A DNA stretch of 64,000 nt from Falsibacillus albus (GCF_003668575.1 NZ_RCVZ01000001.1:372001-436000); one strand, 5' to 3'. Shown: positions 29,135 to 40,841, numbered from the stretch's first letter. Made by a program: numbers and translations. The notes: generated by a model not told the origin, from the letters alone.

Positions 29135-30142
29135 ATGGTCATGGACGCTAGTATGATTTTAATCTTATTGGCTATTGCTGTAGGAATTATTGTTTTAGCA
29201 ATTCTGTTTACATTTGTTCCCGTGATGCTATGGATTTCGGCATTGGCAGCAGGGGTGAAGATAAGCATTTTCACATTAATCGGAATGAGGCTTCGACGCG
29301 TTATACCAAACCGAGTAATCAATCCGTTGATCAAAGCTTCCAAGGCAGGGATCAATGTTACAATCAATCAATTGGAAAGCCATTATCTGGCCGGGGGGAA
29401 TGTCGACCGGGTTGTAAATGCTTTGATTGCGGCACATCGTGCAAATATTGAACTTTCTTTCGAAAGATGCGCAGCGATTGATCTCGCAGGACGTAATGTA
29501 CTGGAAGCCGTTCAGATGAGTGTAAATCCTAAAGTGATCGAAACTCCGTTTATTGCAGGGGTTGCCATGAATGGGATTGAAGTGAAAGCAAAAGCAAGAA
29601 TCACCGTACGAGCCAATATCGAGAGGCTGGTAGGGGGGGCAGGAGAAGAAACGGTCATTGCCCGGGTAGGTGAAGGTATAGTAAGTACGATCGGTTCTTC
29701 TGATAACCACAAAAAGGTGCTTGAAAATCCAGATCTGATTTCACAAACAGTTTTAACGAAAGGATTGGATGCCGGGACCGCTTTTGAAATACTTTCAATC
29801 GATATTGCGGATGTTGATATCGGCAAGAATATCGGTGCCGAGCTACAAACAGAGCAGGCTGAAGCAGATAAAAATATCGCTCAGGCAAAGGCTGAGGAAC
29901 GTCGGGCTATGGCTGTAGCAAGTGAACAGGAAATGAAAGCGCGTGTGCAAGAGATGCGGGCTAAAGTGGTTGAAGCTGAAGCGAAAGTGCCGTTGGCCAT
30001 GGCAGAGGCGCTGCGTTCAGGCAATATAGGTGTTATGGATTATATGAACTTTAAAAACATCGATGCTGACACAGACATGAGAGGCTCCATTGGGAAAATG
30101 ACCGGGGACAAAAAAGATAAGAATACAGATTCGAACAACTGA
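29135..30142 (+). CDS. floA: Flotillin-like protein FloA
   Basis: Membrane-associated scaffold of functional membrane microdomains; influences membrane fluidity, signalling and lipid homeostasis. The 335 residues (333 if ATG 29141 is used) begin with a hydrophobic hairpin (about 8-45), continue with the SPFH-like region ([27 protein letters not shown]), an alanine/glutamate-rich coiled coil ([31 protein letters not shown]) and a short polar tail. ATG 29135 has GGAGGAG at ideal spacing; ATG 29141 corresponds better to the B. subtilis N-terminus. Located after its partner protease yqeZ. Confidence 0.96.
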   Translation: MVMDASMILILLAIAVGIIVLAILFTFVPVMLWISALAAGVKISIFTLIGMRLRRVIPNRVINPLIKASKAGINVTINQLESHYLAGGNVDRVVNALIAAHRANIELSFERCAAIDLAGRNVLEAVQMSVNPKVIETPFIAGVAMNGIEVKAKARITVRANIERLVGGAGEETVIARVGEGIVSTIGSSDNHKKVLENPDLISQTVLTKGLDAGTAFEILSIDIADVDIGKNIGAELQTEQAEADKNIAQAKAEERRAMAVASEQEMKARVQEMRAKVVEAEAKVPLAMAEALRSGNIGVMDYMNFKNIDADTDMRGSIGKMTGDKKDKNTDSNN

Positions 30143-30167
30143 GTGATCTGAAGGGAGGGCTTTAAAC

Positions 30168-30584
30168 ATGGAAGGATTATTGATCCCGATCATCATAGGG
30201 GTGATTGGGTGGCTGTTTAAGATTAAATCGAACAATGACGATCATGGACAAAAACATAAAAACAAAGCTCGCAATTCCAAGACCCTCCCTCAAAGTAAAG
30301 AAAAAAGCGGCAGGATGGGTACCGAGAGAGGAAGGGGACCCAGGGAAAGTTCCAGAAGCGCCTCCAAAAAAGCAAGAGAAGATTATTATCAAAAAAAATC
30401 ACAGGCTGATCCTCATATGAGGATCGCTGGAAAAAACGAGGAAGTAAAAACGCATCATGAGGATGTTCATTATGAAAGTAAAAGGACAGATGAGGAAATA
30501 CTTAGCAAAAAAGATATCTTGAATGGAATCATCATGGCAGAGGTTTTAGGGCCTCCCAGGGCGAAGAAGCCATTCAGGAAATGA
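30168..30584 (+). CDS. Small membrane-anchored hydrophilic protein in the yqfB position
   Basis: A 138-residue protein with one N-terminal membrane helix (MEGLLIPIIIGVIGWLFKI) and a highly charged, low-complexity tail rich in Lys, Arg, Ser and Glu; the last 25 residues (EEILSKKDILNGIIMAEVLG) look like a short amphipathic helix. It follows floA by 25 bp with GGAGGG ahead, so it is probably the third gene of the sigma-W operon, where B. subtilis has yqfB. I do not recognise the family and give no function. Its compositional simplicity suggests a membrane-tethered flexible tail. Confidence 0.75.
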   Translation: MEGLLIPIIIGVIGWLFKIKSNNDDHGQKHKNKARNSKTLPQSKEKSGRMGTERGRGPRESSRSASKKAREDYYQKKSQADPHMRIAGKNEEVKTHHEDVHYESKRTDEEILSKKDILNGIIMAEVLGPPRAKKPFRK

Positions 30585-30633
30585 TGTGCAGTAAAAGATG
30601 TCAGAGTGTGATTGTTTTTTAAAAATTTGTGCT

Positions 30634-30682
30634 GAACCCCCGTATTTTCTCATACATATGAGAGGAAAGGGGGTTCTTTTTT
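30634..30682 (+). promoter_or_regulatory. Terminator-like hairpin containing the yqfC promoter -10 and ribosome binding site
   Basis: GAACCCCC (30634-30641) pairs with GGGGGTTC (30669-30676), followed by six T and, one base later, the yqfC ATG. Nested inside is TCTCAT/ATGAGA. CATACATA at 30651-30658 fits the sigma-E -10 consensus CATACAnT. GAGGAAAGGGGG, the ribosome binding site, lies in the right half of the stem. A sigma-E transcript starting after the -10 would lack the left arm and keep the site free, while read-through from the floA operon would terminate or mask it. Confidence 0.6.
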
Positions 30683-30967
30683 ATGGCTAATAACATGGTT
30701 CAAAGGGTTCGAAATTGGATGACTAAAAAAATGGACCTGCCGGAAGATGTCATGATGGACCTTCCCCGTATCACCATGATCGGGCAAATACATATCTATA
30801 TTGAAAATCATCGAGGGCTGCTTGCCTTCTCAGATAAAGAAGTAAGGCTTCTTCTGAAGCAAGGGCAGTTGCTCATTAAGGGACAAACCTTTGTCATTAA
30901 AACAATTCTCCCGGAAGAAATCATGCTTCAAGGAAAAATCAATGAAGTTTTGTATTTGGAAGAATAG
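30683..30967 (+). CDS. yqfC: Sporulation protein YqfC
   Basis: A 94-residue protein of the YqfC sporulation family: QRVRNWMTKKMDLPEDVMMDLPRITMIG at the start and LLKQGQLLIKGQTFVIKTILPEEI towards the end. In B. subtilis yqfC-yqfD are mother-cell genes under sigma-E, and YqfD is needed for efficient spore formation. The precise role of YqfC is not known. It precedes yqfD by 11 bp. Confidence 0.92.
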   Translation: MANNMVQRVRNWMTKKMDLPEDVMMDLPRITMIGQIHIYIENHRGLLAFSDKEVRLLLKQGQLLIKGQTFVIKTILPEEIMLQGKINEVLYLEE

Positions 30968-30978
30968 GAGGAAGGACG

Positions 30979-32166
30979 TTGAAAAATCATTGGGTTACGT
31001 TTTTTGGCGGTGCGGTGAGGGTGAAGGTTGAAGGGACAGGCTTGGAAAGATTCATCAACAAATTGACCCGATCACATTTAATCATATGGAATTTAAAAAG
31101 GCATGGCACTCAGACCATTACATTCATGATGGCATTGAAGGATATCCATAAACTAAGGTCTGTGAAGAAGTCGACAGATTGTAAAATCACTTTCCTAAGA
31201 GGGGAAGGGGTCCCGTTTCTTTGGAAAAGGACATTGAAGAATGCTGGGTTTTTATTTGGGATCATTCTCTTTTTCCTTCTTATCACCCTATTATCCAATG
31301 TGGTTTGGAGAATAGATATCAAGGGGGCATCACCGCAGACTGAGCACAAAATCAGGAAAGAGCTTGATCGGATCGGTGTTCAAGTCGGGAAGCTTCAATT
31401 TTTCGTGAGAGACGTGGATTCAATCCAAAAAGAATTAACGGATAATCTGAAGAATATCACATGGGTAGGTGTGGATTTAAAGGGGGCAACCTACCATTTT
31501 CAAGTAGTGGAAAAAAATGAGCCAAAGCCGGGTGAAAATACAGGTTATCAAAATTTAATCGCAAAGAAAAAGGCTGTTATTGTTGATATGTATGTCGAAG
31601 AAGGGCAATCGATGGTCCACGTTAACGATTATGTTCAAAAGGGACAGACACTCGTTTCTGGGATCATCGGAAAAGATAAAACATCCAAGGCTGTAGCCTC
31701 CAAAGGTGAGATCTGGGGGGAGACATGGTATAAAAGTCAGGTGGAAGTCCCGATCACCTCCCAATTCAGTGTGTTGACTGGAGATGAAATAAAAAGACAC
31801 AGCCTGAAATTTTGGGGATGGCGAGTACCGATATGGGGATTCGGGAAAAATAATATGAAAGATTTCGAAAAGGATGAACAAATTCATACAGTGAAATTTT
31901 TGAAATGGGAAATGCCGATAAGCTATATTCAGACCATCATAAGGGAGAAGGAAACAGGGACGAGGACCTATTCTGAAGAAGAAGCGATCAAGGCAGGAAA
32001 GATTCTCGCATTAAATGATTTAAAATCAAAGCTCGATAATGATGCAAAAATTAAAGGTGAAAAAGTTTTGCATGAAAAAGTGGAGAATGGTAAAGTAAAG
32101 TTATCAATTTATTTCCAAGTGATTGAAAATATAGCTGTTGGACAACCGATCATCCAAGGAGACTAG
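30979..32166 (+). CDS. yqfD: Sporulation protein YqfD
   Basis: A 395-residue bitopic protein of the YqfD family (related to SpoIV stage proteins). The N-terminal region (KNHWVTFFGGAVRVKVEGTGLERFIN) is cytosolic, with a single membrane segment around residues 90-112 (FLFGIILFFLLITLLSNVVW), then a large external domain with an RGD-free biotinyl-like turn (VQKGQTLVSGIIG). The start codon is TTG 30979 with AGGAGGAAGG ahead. The stop is 3 bp before phoH, so they may be co-transcribed. Confidence 0.93.
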   Translation: MKNHWVTFFGGAVRVKVEGTGLERFINKLTRSHLIIWNLKRHGTQTITFMMALKDIHKLRSVKKSTDCKITFLRGEGVPFLWKRTLKNAGFLFGIILFFLLITLLSNVVWRIDIKGASPQTEHKIRKELDRIGVQVGKLQFFVRDVDSIQKELTDNLKNITWVGVDLKGATYHFQVVEKNEPKPGENTGYQNLIAKKKAVIVDMYVEEGQSMVHVNDYVQKGQTLVSGIIGKDKTSKAVASKGEIWGETWYKSQVEVPITSQFSVLTGDEIKRHSLKFWGWRVPIWGFGKNNMKDFEKDEQIHTVKFLKWEMPISYIQTIIREKETGTRTYSEEEAIKAGKILALNDLKSKLDNDAKIKGEKVLHEKVENGKVKLSIYFQVIENIAVGQPIIQGD

Positions 32167-32169
32167 CGA

Positions 32170-33132
32170 ATGACAGAAGAATTAAAACAAATGAACCTTC
32201 AACTAGATAATCCTAATGAAGCCATTGCTTTGTTCGGCGCTTCAGATGCTCATCTAAAATTAATCGAGGAACAATTGCAAGTTTCAATCGTGACAAGGGG
32301 AGAGGATATTTTTGTTTCTGGAGAAGAAACGAAGGTAGCCCTTGTGAATGAATTGATTCAGCAATTATTAATTGTGATTCGAAAAGGAATCAACATTGGG
32401 CAGCGCGATGTCCTATATGCAATTGAATTGGGGCAAAAAGGCATTGTCGAAACCTTTCCGGACCTTTATGAAGAAGAAATCACAAAAAATGCAAAAGGAA
32501 AGCCGATCCGGGTGAAAACACTCGGACAGAGACACTATATTTCAGCCATCCGTAAAAATGATCTGGTTTTTGGAATCGGTCCTGCAGGTACAGGGAAAAC
32601 GTATTTGGCAGTGGTGATGGCAGTGCATGCATTGAAAAATGGGGAAGTAAAGAAAATCATCCTGACAAGGCCAGCGGTAGAGGCCGGTGAGAGCCTCGGG
32701 TTTTTGCCAGGCGATTTAAAAGAAAAAGTCGATCCATACTTAAGACCGCTTTATGATGCGCTGCACGATATACTTGGCGCAGAGCATACCCAGCGCTTGA
32801 TTGAACGGGGAACAATTGAGATTGCCCCTCTTGCATATATGCGTGGAAGAACCCTTGATGACGCATTCGTCATCTTGGATGAGGCACAGAACACGACACA
32901 GGCACAGATGAAAATGTTTCTAACCCGATTGGGGTTTGATTCCAAGATGGTCATTACAGGCGATCGCTCACAAGTCGACCTTCCTAAAGGGGCTAAGTCA
33001 GGCCTTGTCATCGCCGAAAGTATCTTGAATGGCATAAAGGGAATTTCTTTTATCCATCTTGAACAAAGCGACGTGGTCCGCCATCCGCTTGTTTCTCGAA
33101 TCATCCAAGCCTATGACGTCCATGAATCATAG
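32170..33132 (+). CDS. phoH: PhoH-like P-loop ATPase
   Basis: A 320-residue PhoH-family protein with a helicase-like P-loop. An N-terminal KH-like segment (residues about 10-80) precedes the Walker A motif GPAGTGKTYLAV near residue 136 and the Walker B motif FVILDEAQN, with ITGDRSQVDLP after it. Members are RNA-linked ATPases; in this neighbourhood with ybeY and era a role in RNA or ribosome metabolism is plausible. ATG 32170 is fused to the end of yqfD without its own clear terminator signal. Confidence 0.95.
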   Translation: MTEELKQMNLQLDNPNEAIALFGASDAHLKLIEEQLQVSIVTRGEDIFVSGEETKVALVNELIQQLLIVIRKGINIGQRDVLYAIELGQKGIVETFPDLYEEEITKNAKGKPIRVKTLGQRHYISAIRKNDLVFGIGPAGTGKTYLAVVMAVHALKNGEVKKIILTRPAVEAGESLGFLPGDLKEKVDPYLRPLYDALHDILGAEHTQRLIERGTIEIAPLAYMRGRTLDDAFVILDEAQNTTQAQMKMFLTRLGFDSKMVITGDRSQVDLPKGAKSGLVIAESILNGIKGISFIHLEQSDVVRHPLVSRIIQAYDVHES

Positions 33133-33141
33133 ACAATTGTC

Positions 33142-33195
33142 AAAGCCTTTCTTTATTATGCTGTTAATCTCAGCAAGATAAGGAAAGGCTTTTTA
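33142..33195 (+). terminator. Terminator after phoH
   Basis: AAAGCCTTTC pairs with GAAAGGCTTT over a loop of about 31 bases, followed by TTTT. On the other strand the stem is weaker. Confidence 0.75.
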
Positions 33196-33198
33196 TTA

Positions 33199-33296
33199 GG
33201 CTCTTTTCTCATACTTTGTTGTGCAATGGCTAATAAAGGAGAATTGTTTATACAAAATTTTTACTTTTAAATAGCGTATATAGGGAGAAAAGAGCT
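33199..33296 (+). repeat. Dispersed element with terminal inverted repeats, copy 2
   Basis: 98-bp core from GGCTCTTTTCTC to GAGAAAAGAGCT. Sequence 33199-33344 matches 63259-63393 over its whole length, including the segment past the right inverted repeat (GGAAAACTTTCATTCAACG and then GTTAAAATCGG). No coding potential. It lies between the phoH terminator and pgpH. Confidence 0.8.
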
Positions 33297-33400
33297 GGAA
33301 AACTTTCATTCAACGAACAAATTAGCTTTTTACGTTAAAATCGGTATTAGAATTTCAACACTAATCTTTACGAAAACAGCCTTTTATTAAGACGAAGGTT
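33297..33400 (+). repeat. Extension of the GCTCTTTTC element, copy 2
   Basis: Runs from GGAAAACTTTCATTCAACG to ACGAAAACAGCCTTTTATTAA. The first 50 bases are repeated at 63347-63393 and the whole segment aligns with 2990-3080 on the minus strand. The rest of the gap to pgpH (33401-33574) holds one simple hairpin, TGACTG/CAGTCA at 33502-33521, possibly in the pgpH leader. Confidence 0.65.
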
Positions 33401-33574
33401 TTGTAAAATATACTAACGATCAACCATGCATAACCGGAAATATTTTTGCGGATGAAATTATTAGAAAAAACTGTTATCATTTTACATAAGGCTGTACGAG
33501 CTGACTGCTCTGAACCAGTCATGTAGGCACTATCAAAAATGTCAACCTATCTATGGTGATAGGGGAGGATTCTT

Positions 33575-35746
33575 ATGCAGGAAATAATCGGGAAAATACG
33601 GAACATTTTAAGCCTAAAGTTGTTCACAAGTTTAATTTTCATTGCTTTGGCCTTATTAATTTATGGCGTATTGTATAGCAATGTAAAGCCGGAGACTTAT
33701 GATATTGAACTCTTTTCGGTAGCACAGAAGAATATATACTCTCCCAAAACCGTCATTGATGAACAGAAAACGAATATGGAGCGGGACAAGGCTGCTGATG
33801 ATGTTGGGAATGTATATGAATTCAAAAAAGAAGTCGGCCAGAACAGAATCGCCCTAATCTCTTCCATTTTCGACTTCATCGATGATGTGAAGCAGGATGC
33901 CCAAAAATCAATGAAGTCCCCTGATCCAAGTGATGAGGCCGGCCAGTCATCTGAAATGTCTTTGCAGGACCAACTGCAATCTTTAAAGTCAAAACTCACA
34001 AAAAATGCGACTGAAGACATTACAAAATACATACCGGATTCTGTTTTCCTTGCGCTTCTTCAAGCGAACACTCAGGATTTGTCACGAGTGAAAAGTGTAG
34101 TGATCAATCAAATCGGATCAGTCATGGGTCAGAAAATCAAGGAAGAAGATGTCCAAAGCTTGAGGCAGGTTCTTGAACAAAGGATCAAGTCATTGAGTTT
34201 TTCCGAGGAAATAAAGAATGCTGCCATTGAATTAGGAAAATATGCAATCGTTCCCAATGATTTGTATAGCCCGGACCTGACAGAAGAGAGAAAACAGCAA
34301 GCAAGGGACAGCATCGAACCGGAAAAGATTTTCCAAGGTGAGCTGTTGGCGGAGAAAAATCAAACCATCGATAAAGAAGTATATAGAAAGTTGAAATTAT
34401 TAGGGCTGCTGAAGAGCAATCCAACCATCAAACCATTAGTGGGGCTGGCCATATTTGTTTTTGTGATGATCGGAACCCTCTATATTCATTTCTTTCATCT
34501 GAATATCCCGGAAGAGAGAAAACAAAATTTCCTCATTTTGATCAGTTTGATTCTTCTTTCTTCGCTATTGATCATGAAGATCATTGATTTGATGGAAGAA
34601 CTCGATATAGAAGACCTCGCATATATATTCCCTGCAGCCATGGGACCAATGCTGATCAGGATTCTGCTGAATGAGCGGATTGCCATGATCGTGGCTATTT
34701 TGATTGCAGCATGCGGCAGTATCATTTTTCACGGGAGCGTCGATGGAACGGTCGATGTTGAAATCGCGCTGTATATATTATTCAGCGGTCTGTCGGGAAT
34801 ACTTTTTCTATCCAACCAGAAGCATCGTTTGAATATTTTACAGGCGGGCATTTTTGTTTCATTCGTCAATGTACTCCTGCTGTTTTTCTTGGTATTGATG
34901 GGAGATGGACAATTCTCAAGAATGGAGTATATTTATTATATTTTATTCGCATTTGCTTCAGGAATTTCATCTGCAGTGTTAACAATTGGATTTTTGCCTT
35001 TTTTTGAAGCTGGATTCGGAATTTTGTCCACAATGAAATTGATTGAACTTTCCAATCCCAATCATCCGCTCTTAAAAAAAATCTTAACTGAAGCCCCTGG
35101 AACGTATCATCACAGCGTCATGGTGGCGAATCTGGCAGATGCAGCTTGTGAAGCGATTGGATGCAATGGTCTCCTTGCAAGGGTGGGCTGCTATTATCAT
35201 GATATCGGTAAAACGAGAAGGCCATTTTTCTTCATTGAAAATCAAATGAATATGGATAATCCCCATGACAGGCTTTCGCCGGATGCAAGCAAGGATATCA
35301 TCATAGCTCATGCCACGGATGGTGGAAATATGCTGAGAAAGTATAAAATCCCCAAAGAAATCATCGATATTGCAGAGCAGCATCATGGTACAACGCTTTT
35401 GAAGTTTTTCTACCATAAAGCAAAAGAATCAAAGGGAAAAGTCGAGGAATCAGATTTCCGCTATCCAGGACCGAAACCCCAGACGAAGGAAGCCGCGGTC
35501 ATTTCCATCGCTGACAGTGTGGAAGCTGCAGTAAGGTCAAAAACCCATCCAACTCCAGAAGAGATAAAAAAAGTTGTCCATAGCATCGTACAGGATCGAC
35601 TTCAGGATGGACAATTTAATGAATGTGATATAACCTTGAAAGAGCTGGAAGTGGTGAAGAGAACCTTATGTGAAACGTTGAATGGAATTTTCCATTCTCG
35701 AATAGAGTATCCAGATATGAAAAGACAGAAGGTGAAAGAAGCATGA
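33575..35746 (+). CDS. pgpH: Cyclic-di-AMP phosphodiesterase PgpH (7TM-HD)
   Basis: A 723-residue receptor-like enzyme that hydrolyses c-di-AMP to 5'-pApA. Order: an N-terminal membrane segment (about 10-32), an extracellular 7TMR-HDED domain (about 40-285), seven membrane helices (about 290-490), and a cytosolic HD domain with [24 protein letters not shown] (the HD pair), IIAHATDGG and [13 protein letters not shown]. All metal-binding His and Asp positions of the family appear present. The stop overlaps the ybeY start (4 bp). Known as YqfF in B. subtilis. Confidence 0.96.
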   Translation: MQEIIGKIRNILSLKLFTSLIFIALALLIYGVLYSNVKPETYDIELFSVAQKNIYSPKTVIDEQKTNMERDKAADDVGNVYEFKKEVGQNRIALISSIFDFIDDVKQDAQKSMKSPDPSDEAGQSSEMSLQDQLQSLKSKLTKNATEDITKYIPDSVFLALLQANTQDLSRVKSVVINQIGSVMGQKIKEEDVQSLRQVLEQRIKSLSFSEEIKNAAIELGKYAIVPNDLYSPDLTEERKQQARDSIEPEKIFQGELLAEKNQTIDKEVYRKLKLLGLLKSNPTIKPLVGLAIFVFVMIGTLYIHFFHLNIPEERKQNFLILISLILLSSLLIMKIIDLMEELDIEDLAYIFPAAMGPMLIRILLNERIAMIVAILIAACGSIIFHGSVDGTVDVEIALYILFSGLSGILFLSNQKHRLNILQAGIFVSFVNVLLLFFLVLMGDGQFSRMEYIYYILFAFASGISSAVLTIGFLPFFEAGFGILSTMKLIELSNPNHPLLKKILTEAPGTYHHSVMVANLADAACEAIGCNGLLARVGCYYHDIGKTRRPFFFIENQMNMDNPHDRLSPDASKDIIIAHATDGGNMLRKYKIPKEIIDIAEQHHGTTLLKFFYHKAKESKGKVEESDFRYPGPKPQTKEAAVISIADSVEAAVRSKTHPTPEEIKKVVHSIVQDRLQDGQFNECDITLKELEVVKRTLCETLNGIFHSRIEYPDMKRQKVKEA

Positions 35747-36216
35747 GTTTAAATATTGATTTTCTTGACGAGACAGGAGAATTATCAGAACGTGATCTGG
35801 AATTGGTGCAAAGACTGCTTAATTTTGCAGCGGAAAGTGAAAAAGTGGAATCAGAAAGTGAACTGTCCGTTACTTTTGTAGATAATGACAGAATTAAGGA
35901 AATAAATAAGGAGTACCGGAATAAGGACAGTGCCACGGATGTGATTTCCTTTGCCATGGAAGAGATGGGTGAGGGAGAATTAAGCATAGTCGGAGCAGAC
36001 CTTCCGAGGATATTAGGCGATATTATCATTTCGGTTTCGAAAGCAAGGGAACAGGCAGAAGAATACGGCCATTCTTATCAAAGAGAGCTGGGATTCCTCG
36101 CGCTTCACGGTTTTTTGCACCTTTTGGGATATGATCATATGAATGAATCTGATGAAAAAATAATGTTTGGAAGACAAAAGGAAATCCTTGATGCGTATGG
36201 ACTCAAAAGATTGTAG
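35743..36216 (+). CDS. ybeY: Endoribonuclease/rRNA maturation factor YbeY
   Basis: Zinc-dependent single-strand endoribonuclease needed for 16S rRNA 3' end maturation and ribosome quality control. The 157 residues contain the metal site [11 protein letters not shown] (about 125-135) and the upstream [18 protein letters not shown] stretch. The gene starts inside the pgpH stop region. Its 3' end overlaps the dgkA start by 26 bp. Confidence 0.96.
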   Translation: MSLNIDFLDETGELSERDLELVQRLLNFAAESEKVESESELSVTFVDNDRIKEINKEYRNKDSATDVISFAMEEMGEGELSIVGADLPRILGDIIISVSKAREQAEEYGHSYQRELGFLALHGFLHLLGYDHMNESDEKIMFGRQKEILDAYGLKRL

Positions 36217-36598
36217 TCGGACGGGCATCCAGCGATTTATCTCATCGTTTAAATATGCTGGAAACGGTTTTTGGCTGGCTTTAAGAACGGAAAGAAATAT
36301 GCAGATACATCTCCTTATCTCGCTCATAGTCGTGTTAGCCGGCATTCTATTTTCCATCAGTAAAATAGAATGGCTTGTTCTGTGTTTGACGATGTCGGCG
36401 GTCCTGTCGTTGGAATTGGTGAACACTGCAATCGAAAAAACCGTGGACCTCGTGACGGATGAATACCATCCGATTGCCAAACAGGCTAAGGATATTGCGG
36501 CATCAGCGGTTTTCATCGCAGCCTTTTTTTCAATAATCATTGGATGTGTCATTTTCATCCCTAAGGCCGCACACCTTTTTCAAATGGTCATAAACTGA
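36191..36598 (+). CDS. dgkA: Diacylglycerol/undecaprenol kinase family protein
   Basis: Small integral membrane kinase; the B. subtilis protein of this name phosphorylates undecaprenol, recycling the cell-wall lipid carrier. About 135 residues with three membrane helices; the catalytic motif [13 protein letters not shown] and [20 protein letters not shown] are intact. Two ATG codons (36191, 36197) are possible; AAAAGGAAA nine bases ahead favours 36191. A wider in-frame start at 36167 would overlap ybeY further. It overlaps the ybeY tail, implying coupling. Confidence 0.92.
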   Translation: MRMDSKDCSRTGIQRFISSFKYAGNGFWLALRTERNMQIHLLISLIVVLAGILFSISKIEWLVLCLTMSAVLSLELVNTAIEKTVDLVTDEYHPIAKQAKDIAASAVFIAAFFSIIIGCVIFIPKAAHLFQMVIN

Positions 36599-36611
36599 AT
36601 AAAGGGTTCAA

Positions 36612-36643
36612 AACAGGTTGCCTGTCGGTATAGGCGGCTTGTT
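36612..36643 (+). terminator. Weak terminator after dgkA
   Basis: AACAGGTTGCCT and AGGCGGCTTGTT form a 12-bp stem with three G-T wobbles, loop of eight, followed by TGTGTCTGT rather than a clean T run. Possibly partial. Confidence 0.4.
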
Positions 36644-36715
36644 TGTGTCTGTATGGGAGACTTATAATCAGATGCTGCATTTGAAAACGCTTAACATTTG
36701 GGCTAAAATGATTGA

Positions 36716-38153
<1,438 letters not shown>

Positions 38154-38301
38154 TTATCGGCAAAAATCAAATGGTTAGATTCTATTCATTTCCGTCATTA
38201 GTAATTTTTACGAGTCATGTTTTTGAATCAAATAGGTGATATTAATCACAAGAGGCTTATGGATCTCAAGCTAGTTTCAAAATATGAAAGGCGGGATTAT
38301 T

Positions 38302-38445
38302 ATGTTGGAGTTTACCTGGAAAGTATTTGTACAGACGGGTAATATTGACACATACCTTCTTTTTAAAGAACTTGAAAAAGACCATACAGATTTACCGATC
38401 AATCCAGATGATGAGCTAGCAGAATTTAATTTTCCTATCTTATAA
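38302..38445 (+). CDS. yqzL: YqzL family small protein
   Basis: A 47-residue acidic protein: MLEFTWKVFVQTGNIDTYLL at the start, then a charged tail ending DELAEFNFPIL. I recognise this as the YqzL family, found between era and recO in Bacillus. Function unknown. The ATG has AAAGGCGGG ahead. Too short for usual ORF thresholds. Confidence 0.9.
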   Translation: MLEFTWKVFVQTGNIDTYLLFKELEKDHTDLPINPDDELAEFNFPIL

Positions 38446-38508
38446 TAGTTTTTCAACCGCATATGCACCCAAAAATCATTACAGAGCAGATCTGGAAGGG
38501 TGAAGATT

Positions 38509-39261
38509 GTGCTTCATAAATGCGAAGGAATTGTGATACGTACGACAGATTATAGTGAATCAAATAAAATCGTAACGATATTTACAAGAGAGCTTGGGAA
38601 AATAGGAGTGATGGCTAGAGGGGCTAAAAAACCCAATAGCCGTCTCTCCTCTGTTTCCCAGCTTTTTAGTTATGGCCATTTTTTGTTCCAAAAAGGGACA
38701 GGGCTTGGAACGCTCCAGCAAGGTGAAATGAGCAGCTCCTTTCGCTCCATCAAAGAGGATATTTTCAAAACCGCCTACGCCACTTACATAGCCGATTTAC
38801 TGGATAAGGGAACGGAAGAACGCAAGAGCAATCCCTTTTTATTTGAACTTCTCCATCAAACATTGCAATTCATCAATGAGGAGTACGATCCGGAAATCAT
38901 GGTCAATATTTTCGAAATGAAAATGCTGCCAGTTTTGGGCCTATATCCAGTGCTGGATCGCTGCGCCGTCTGCGGAAGCAAGGATGGGGAATTCGGCTTT
39001 TCGATAAGGGAAAACGGTTTTTTATGCCACAGGTGCTTTCAGGTTGATCCTTATCACTTTCCCATGAGCATCTCAGCTTTGAAACTATTGAGGATCTTTT
39101 ACTTTTTTGACGTGAATAGACTGGGGAATATATCCGTGAAGCCGGAAACGAAGGAAGAATTAAAAAACATCATCTCTTCCTACTATGATGAATATTCAGG
39201 GCTCTATTTAAAATCAAAAAAATTCCTAAAGGAAATGGACCGGTTCAAAGGCATGCTTTGA
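38509..39261 (+). CDS. recO: DNA repair protein RecO
   Basis: Recombination mediator that anneals SSB-coated single strands and loads RecA with RecR. The 250-residue protein has the N-terminal OB fold ([34 protein letters not shown]) and a zinc-binding cysteine set (CAVCGSKDG and LCHRCF) in the C-terminal half. GTG 38509 matches the B. subtilis start (MLxKCEGIV); GTG 38500 lies inside the GGAAGGGTGAAG binding site. Confidence 0.95.
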   Translation: MLHKCEGIVIRTTDYSESNKIVTIFTRELGKIGVMARGAKKPNSRLSSVSQLFSYGHFLFQKGTGLGTLQQGEMSSSFRSIKEDIFKTAYATYIADLLDKGTEERKSNPFLFELLHQTLQFINEEYDPEIMVNIFEMKMLPVLGLYPVLDRCAVCGSKDGEFGFSIRENGFLCHRCFQVDPYHFPMSISALKLLRIFYFFDVNRLGNISVKPETKEELKNIISSYYDEYSGLYLKSKKFLKEMDRFKGML

Positions 39262-39292
39262 ATTTTTGAATTGTAAACAAAGGTTGAGTCAT

Positions 39293-39474
39293 GTTGATTT
39301 CCGCTGAAGGATGCTCGCTTTCGGAGGGGCCTCACACGAAGTGAGGTCGTTCGATGTTGGCACACGACGTGCCGAACTTAATCGAACTTCCGTCTGATAT
39401 CTCCTCACTCCGCTGCGGGGTCTCACCTTGTCCGCTGATCCCTCCGGAGTCTCGCACCTTCCCCTCTAATCAAC
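39293..39474 (-). repeat. GTTGATT dispersed element, copy 4 (long, without nested module)
   Basis: 182-bp core from GTTGATTTCCGCTG to TCTAATCAAC. It aligns with copy 1 from end to end but lacks the 60-bp internal module and the nested palindrome; the junction reads TTGGCACACGACGTGCCGAAC. It lies downstream of recO and upstream of the glyQS promoter. Confidence 0.8.
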
Positions 39475-39626
39475 TTCAAATAGTGTAAATAAACATTTAA
39501 TAATCACAGCATGTGAGAAATCAGTCATATGAAATTTTTTCGTTTTTCTATGTTGAAGGGTGATTCGACAGCACCTTCATACTTTGTGAACCCAGCCTAT
39601 TTTAAAATAAAATATTGACTTCTTGA

Positions 39627-39654
39627 TTGATTTCCATTATTTTTTGTCTATACT
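39627..39654 (+). promoter_or_regulatory. Probable promoter of the glyQS T-box transcript
   Basis: TTGATT, spacer of 16, TATACT, about 20 bases ahead of the leader. Confidence 0.5.
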
Positions 39655-39674
39655 AGTAATTAAGATAATAACTG

Positions 39675-39874
39675 CGTTGAAGGAAAGGAGTACCTTGTCC
39701 ACTTCATGAAAGCGAACCTAGGATGGTGGGAGCTAGGAACTTGAGGAACAAGGGAAGGGCAGTCCCGAGCAGATGATGAAAGCTGGCTATTTATACATAG
39801 CAAATAGGGTGGAACCGCGGGTTAACTCTCGTCCCTATGCATTTCTTTTGCATAGTGGCGGGAGTTTTTTATTT
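39675..39874 (+). promoter_or_regulatory. Glycyl T-box riboswitch
   Basis: tRNA-sensing leader of glyQS. The diagnostic T-box AGGGTGGAACCGCG is at 39806-39819 with the TGGAACC bulge sequence that pairs with the tRNA acceptor end. Stem I shows AGCGAACCTAGG and GGTGGGAGCTAGGAAC; GGC at 39758-39760 is the probable glycine specifier. The competing terminator (AACTCTCGTCCCTATGCA with TGCATAG...GGGAGTTTTTT) ends at about 39870. Uncharged glycyl-tRNA should favour antitermination. Confidence 0.95.
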
Positions 39875-39950
39875 AGGTTGATTGCCCGATTGACTGTTGC
39901 TGCTTAAATGGCCATGTATTTTTTCAAAAACAATTTGGAGGTGCACACGA

Positions 39951-40841
39951 ATGAATATACAAGAAATGATATTAACATTACAGAAGCATTGGTCTGATCA
40001 AGGATGCGTATTAATGCAGGCGTATGATGTAGAAAAAGGTGCTGGGACAATGAGTCCCTTTACGTTTTTAAGGGCGATAGGTCCAGAGCCTTGGAATGTT
40101 GCGTATGTTGAACCCTCCAGGAGACCGGCAGATGGGCGCTATGGCGAAAATCCAAATCGGTTGTATCAGCATCATCAATTCCAGGTAATCATGAAGCCTT
40201 CCCCGGATAATATACAAGAACTTTATCTGGATTCTCTGAAGGCGCTGGGAATTGACCCTCTGATGCATGATATTCGATTTGTCGAGGATAACTGGGAAAA
40301 TCCTTCTCTAGGCTGTGCAGGGCTAGGATGGGAAGTGTGGCTGGATGGAATGGAAATTACCCAGTTCACTTATTTTCAGCAGGTCGGAGGTTTGGAATGC
40401 AAGCCTGTTTCCGTAGAAATCACATATGGGATCGAACGGCTTGCATCATACATTCAGGAAAAAGAAAATGTTTTTGATTTGGAGTGGACAAACGGCTTTA
40501 CGGTCAAAGATATTTTTTATCAACCAGAATATGAGCATTCAAAATATACGTTTGAAACGTCGAATACTGAAATGCTTTTTAATTTGTTTTCGATTTATGA
40601 GGAAGAGGCGAAGAAGCAAATGGACGAAGGGCTGGTCCATCCCGCTTATGACTATGTACTAAAATGTTCGCATGTCTTTAACCTTTTGGATGCTAAGGGT
40701 AAGATTTCAGTCACGGAGCGTACCGGATACATTGGAAGAATGAGAAACATGGCCCGTTCGATTGCCAAGACATTTTATGAAGAAAGAGAAAAATTAGGAT
40801 TTCCGATTCTGAAGAAAAAGGAGGAGAAAAAGGATGCATAA
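39951..40841 (+). CDS. glyQ: Glycyl-tRNA synthetase alpha subunit
   Basis: Catalytic subunit of the bacterial alpha2beta2-type glycyl-tRNA synthetase. The 296 residues contain [20 protein letters not shown], the class II signature [17 protein letters not shown] and motif 3-like [14 protein letters not shown] 39951 follows GGAGGTGCACACGA; an in-frame upstream start has no signal. The C-terminal 8 bp overlap glyS. Expression is set by the T-box. Confidence 0.98.
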   Translation: MNIQEMILTLQKHWSDQGCVLMQAYDVEKGAGTMSPFTFLRAIGPEPWNVAYVEPSRRPADGRYGENPNRLYQHHQFQVIMKPSPDNIQELYLDSLKALGIDPLMHDIRFVEDNWENPSLGCAGLGWEVWLDGMEITQFTYFQQVGGLECKPVSVEITYGIERLASYIQEKENVFDLEWTNGFTVKDIFYQPEYEHSKYTFETSNTEMLFNLFSIYEEEAKKQMDEGLVHPAYDYVLKCSHVFNLLDAKGKISVTERTGYIGRMRNMARSIAKTFYEEREKLGFPILKKKEEKKDA

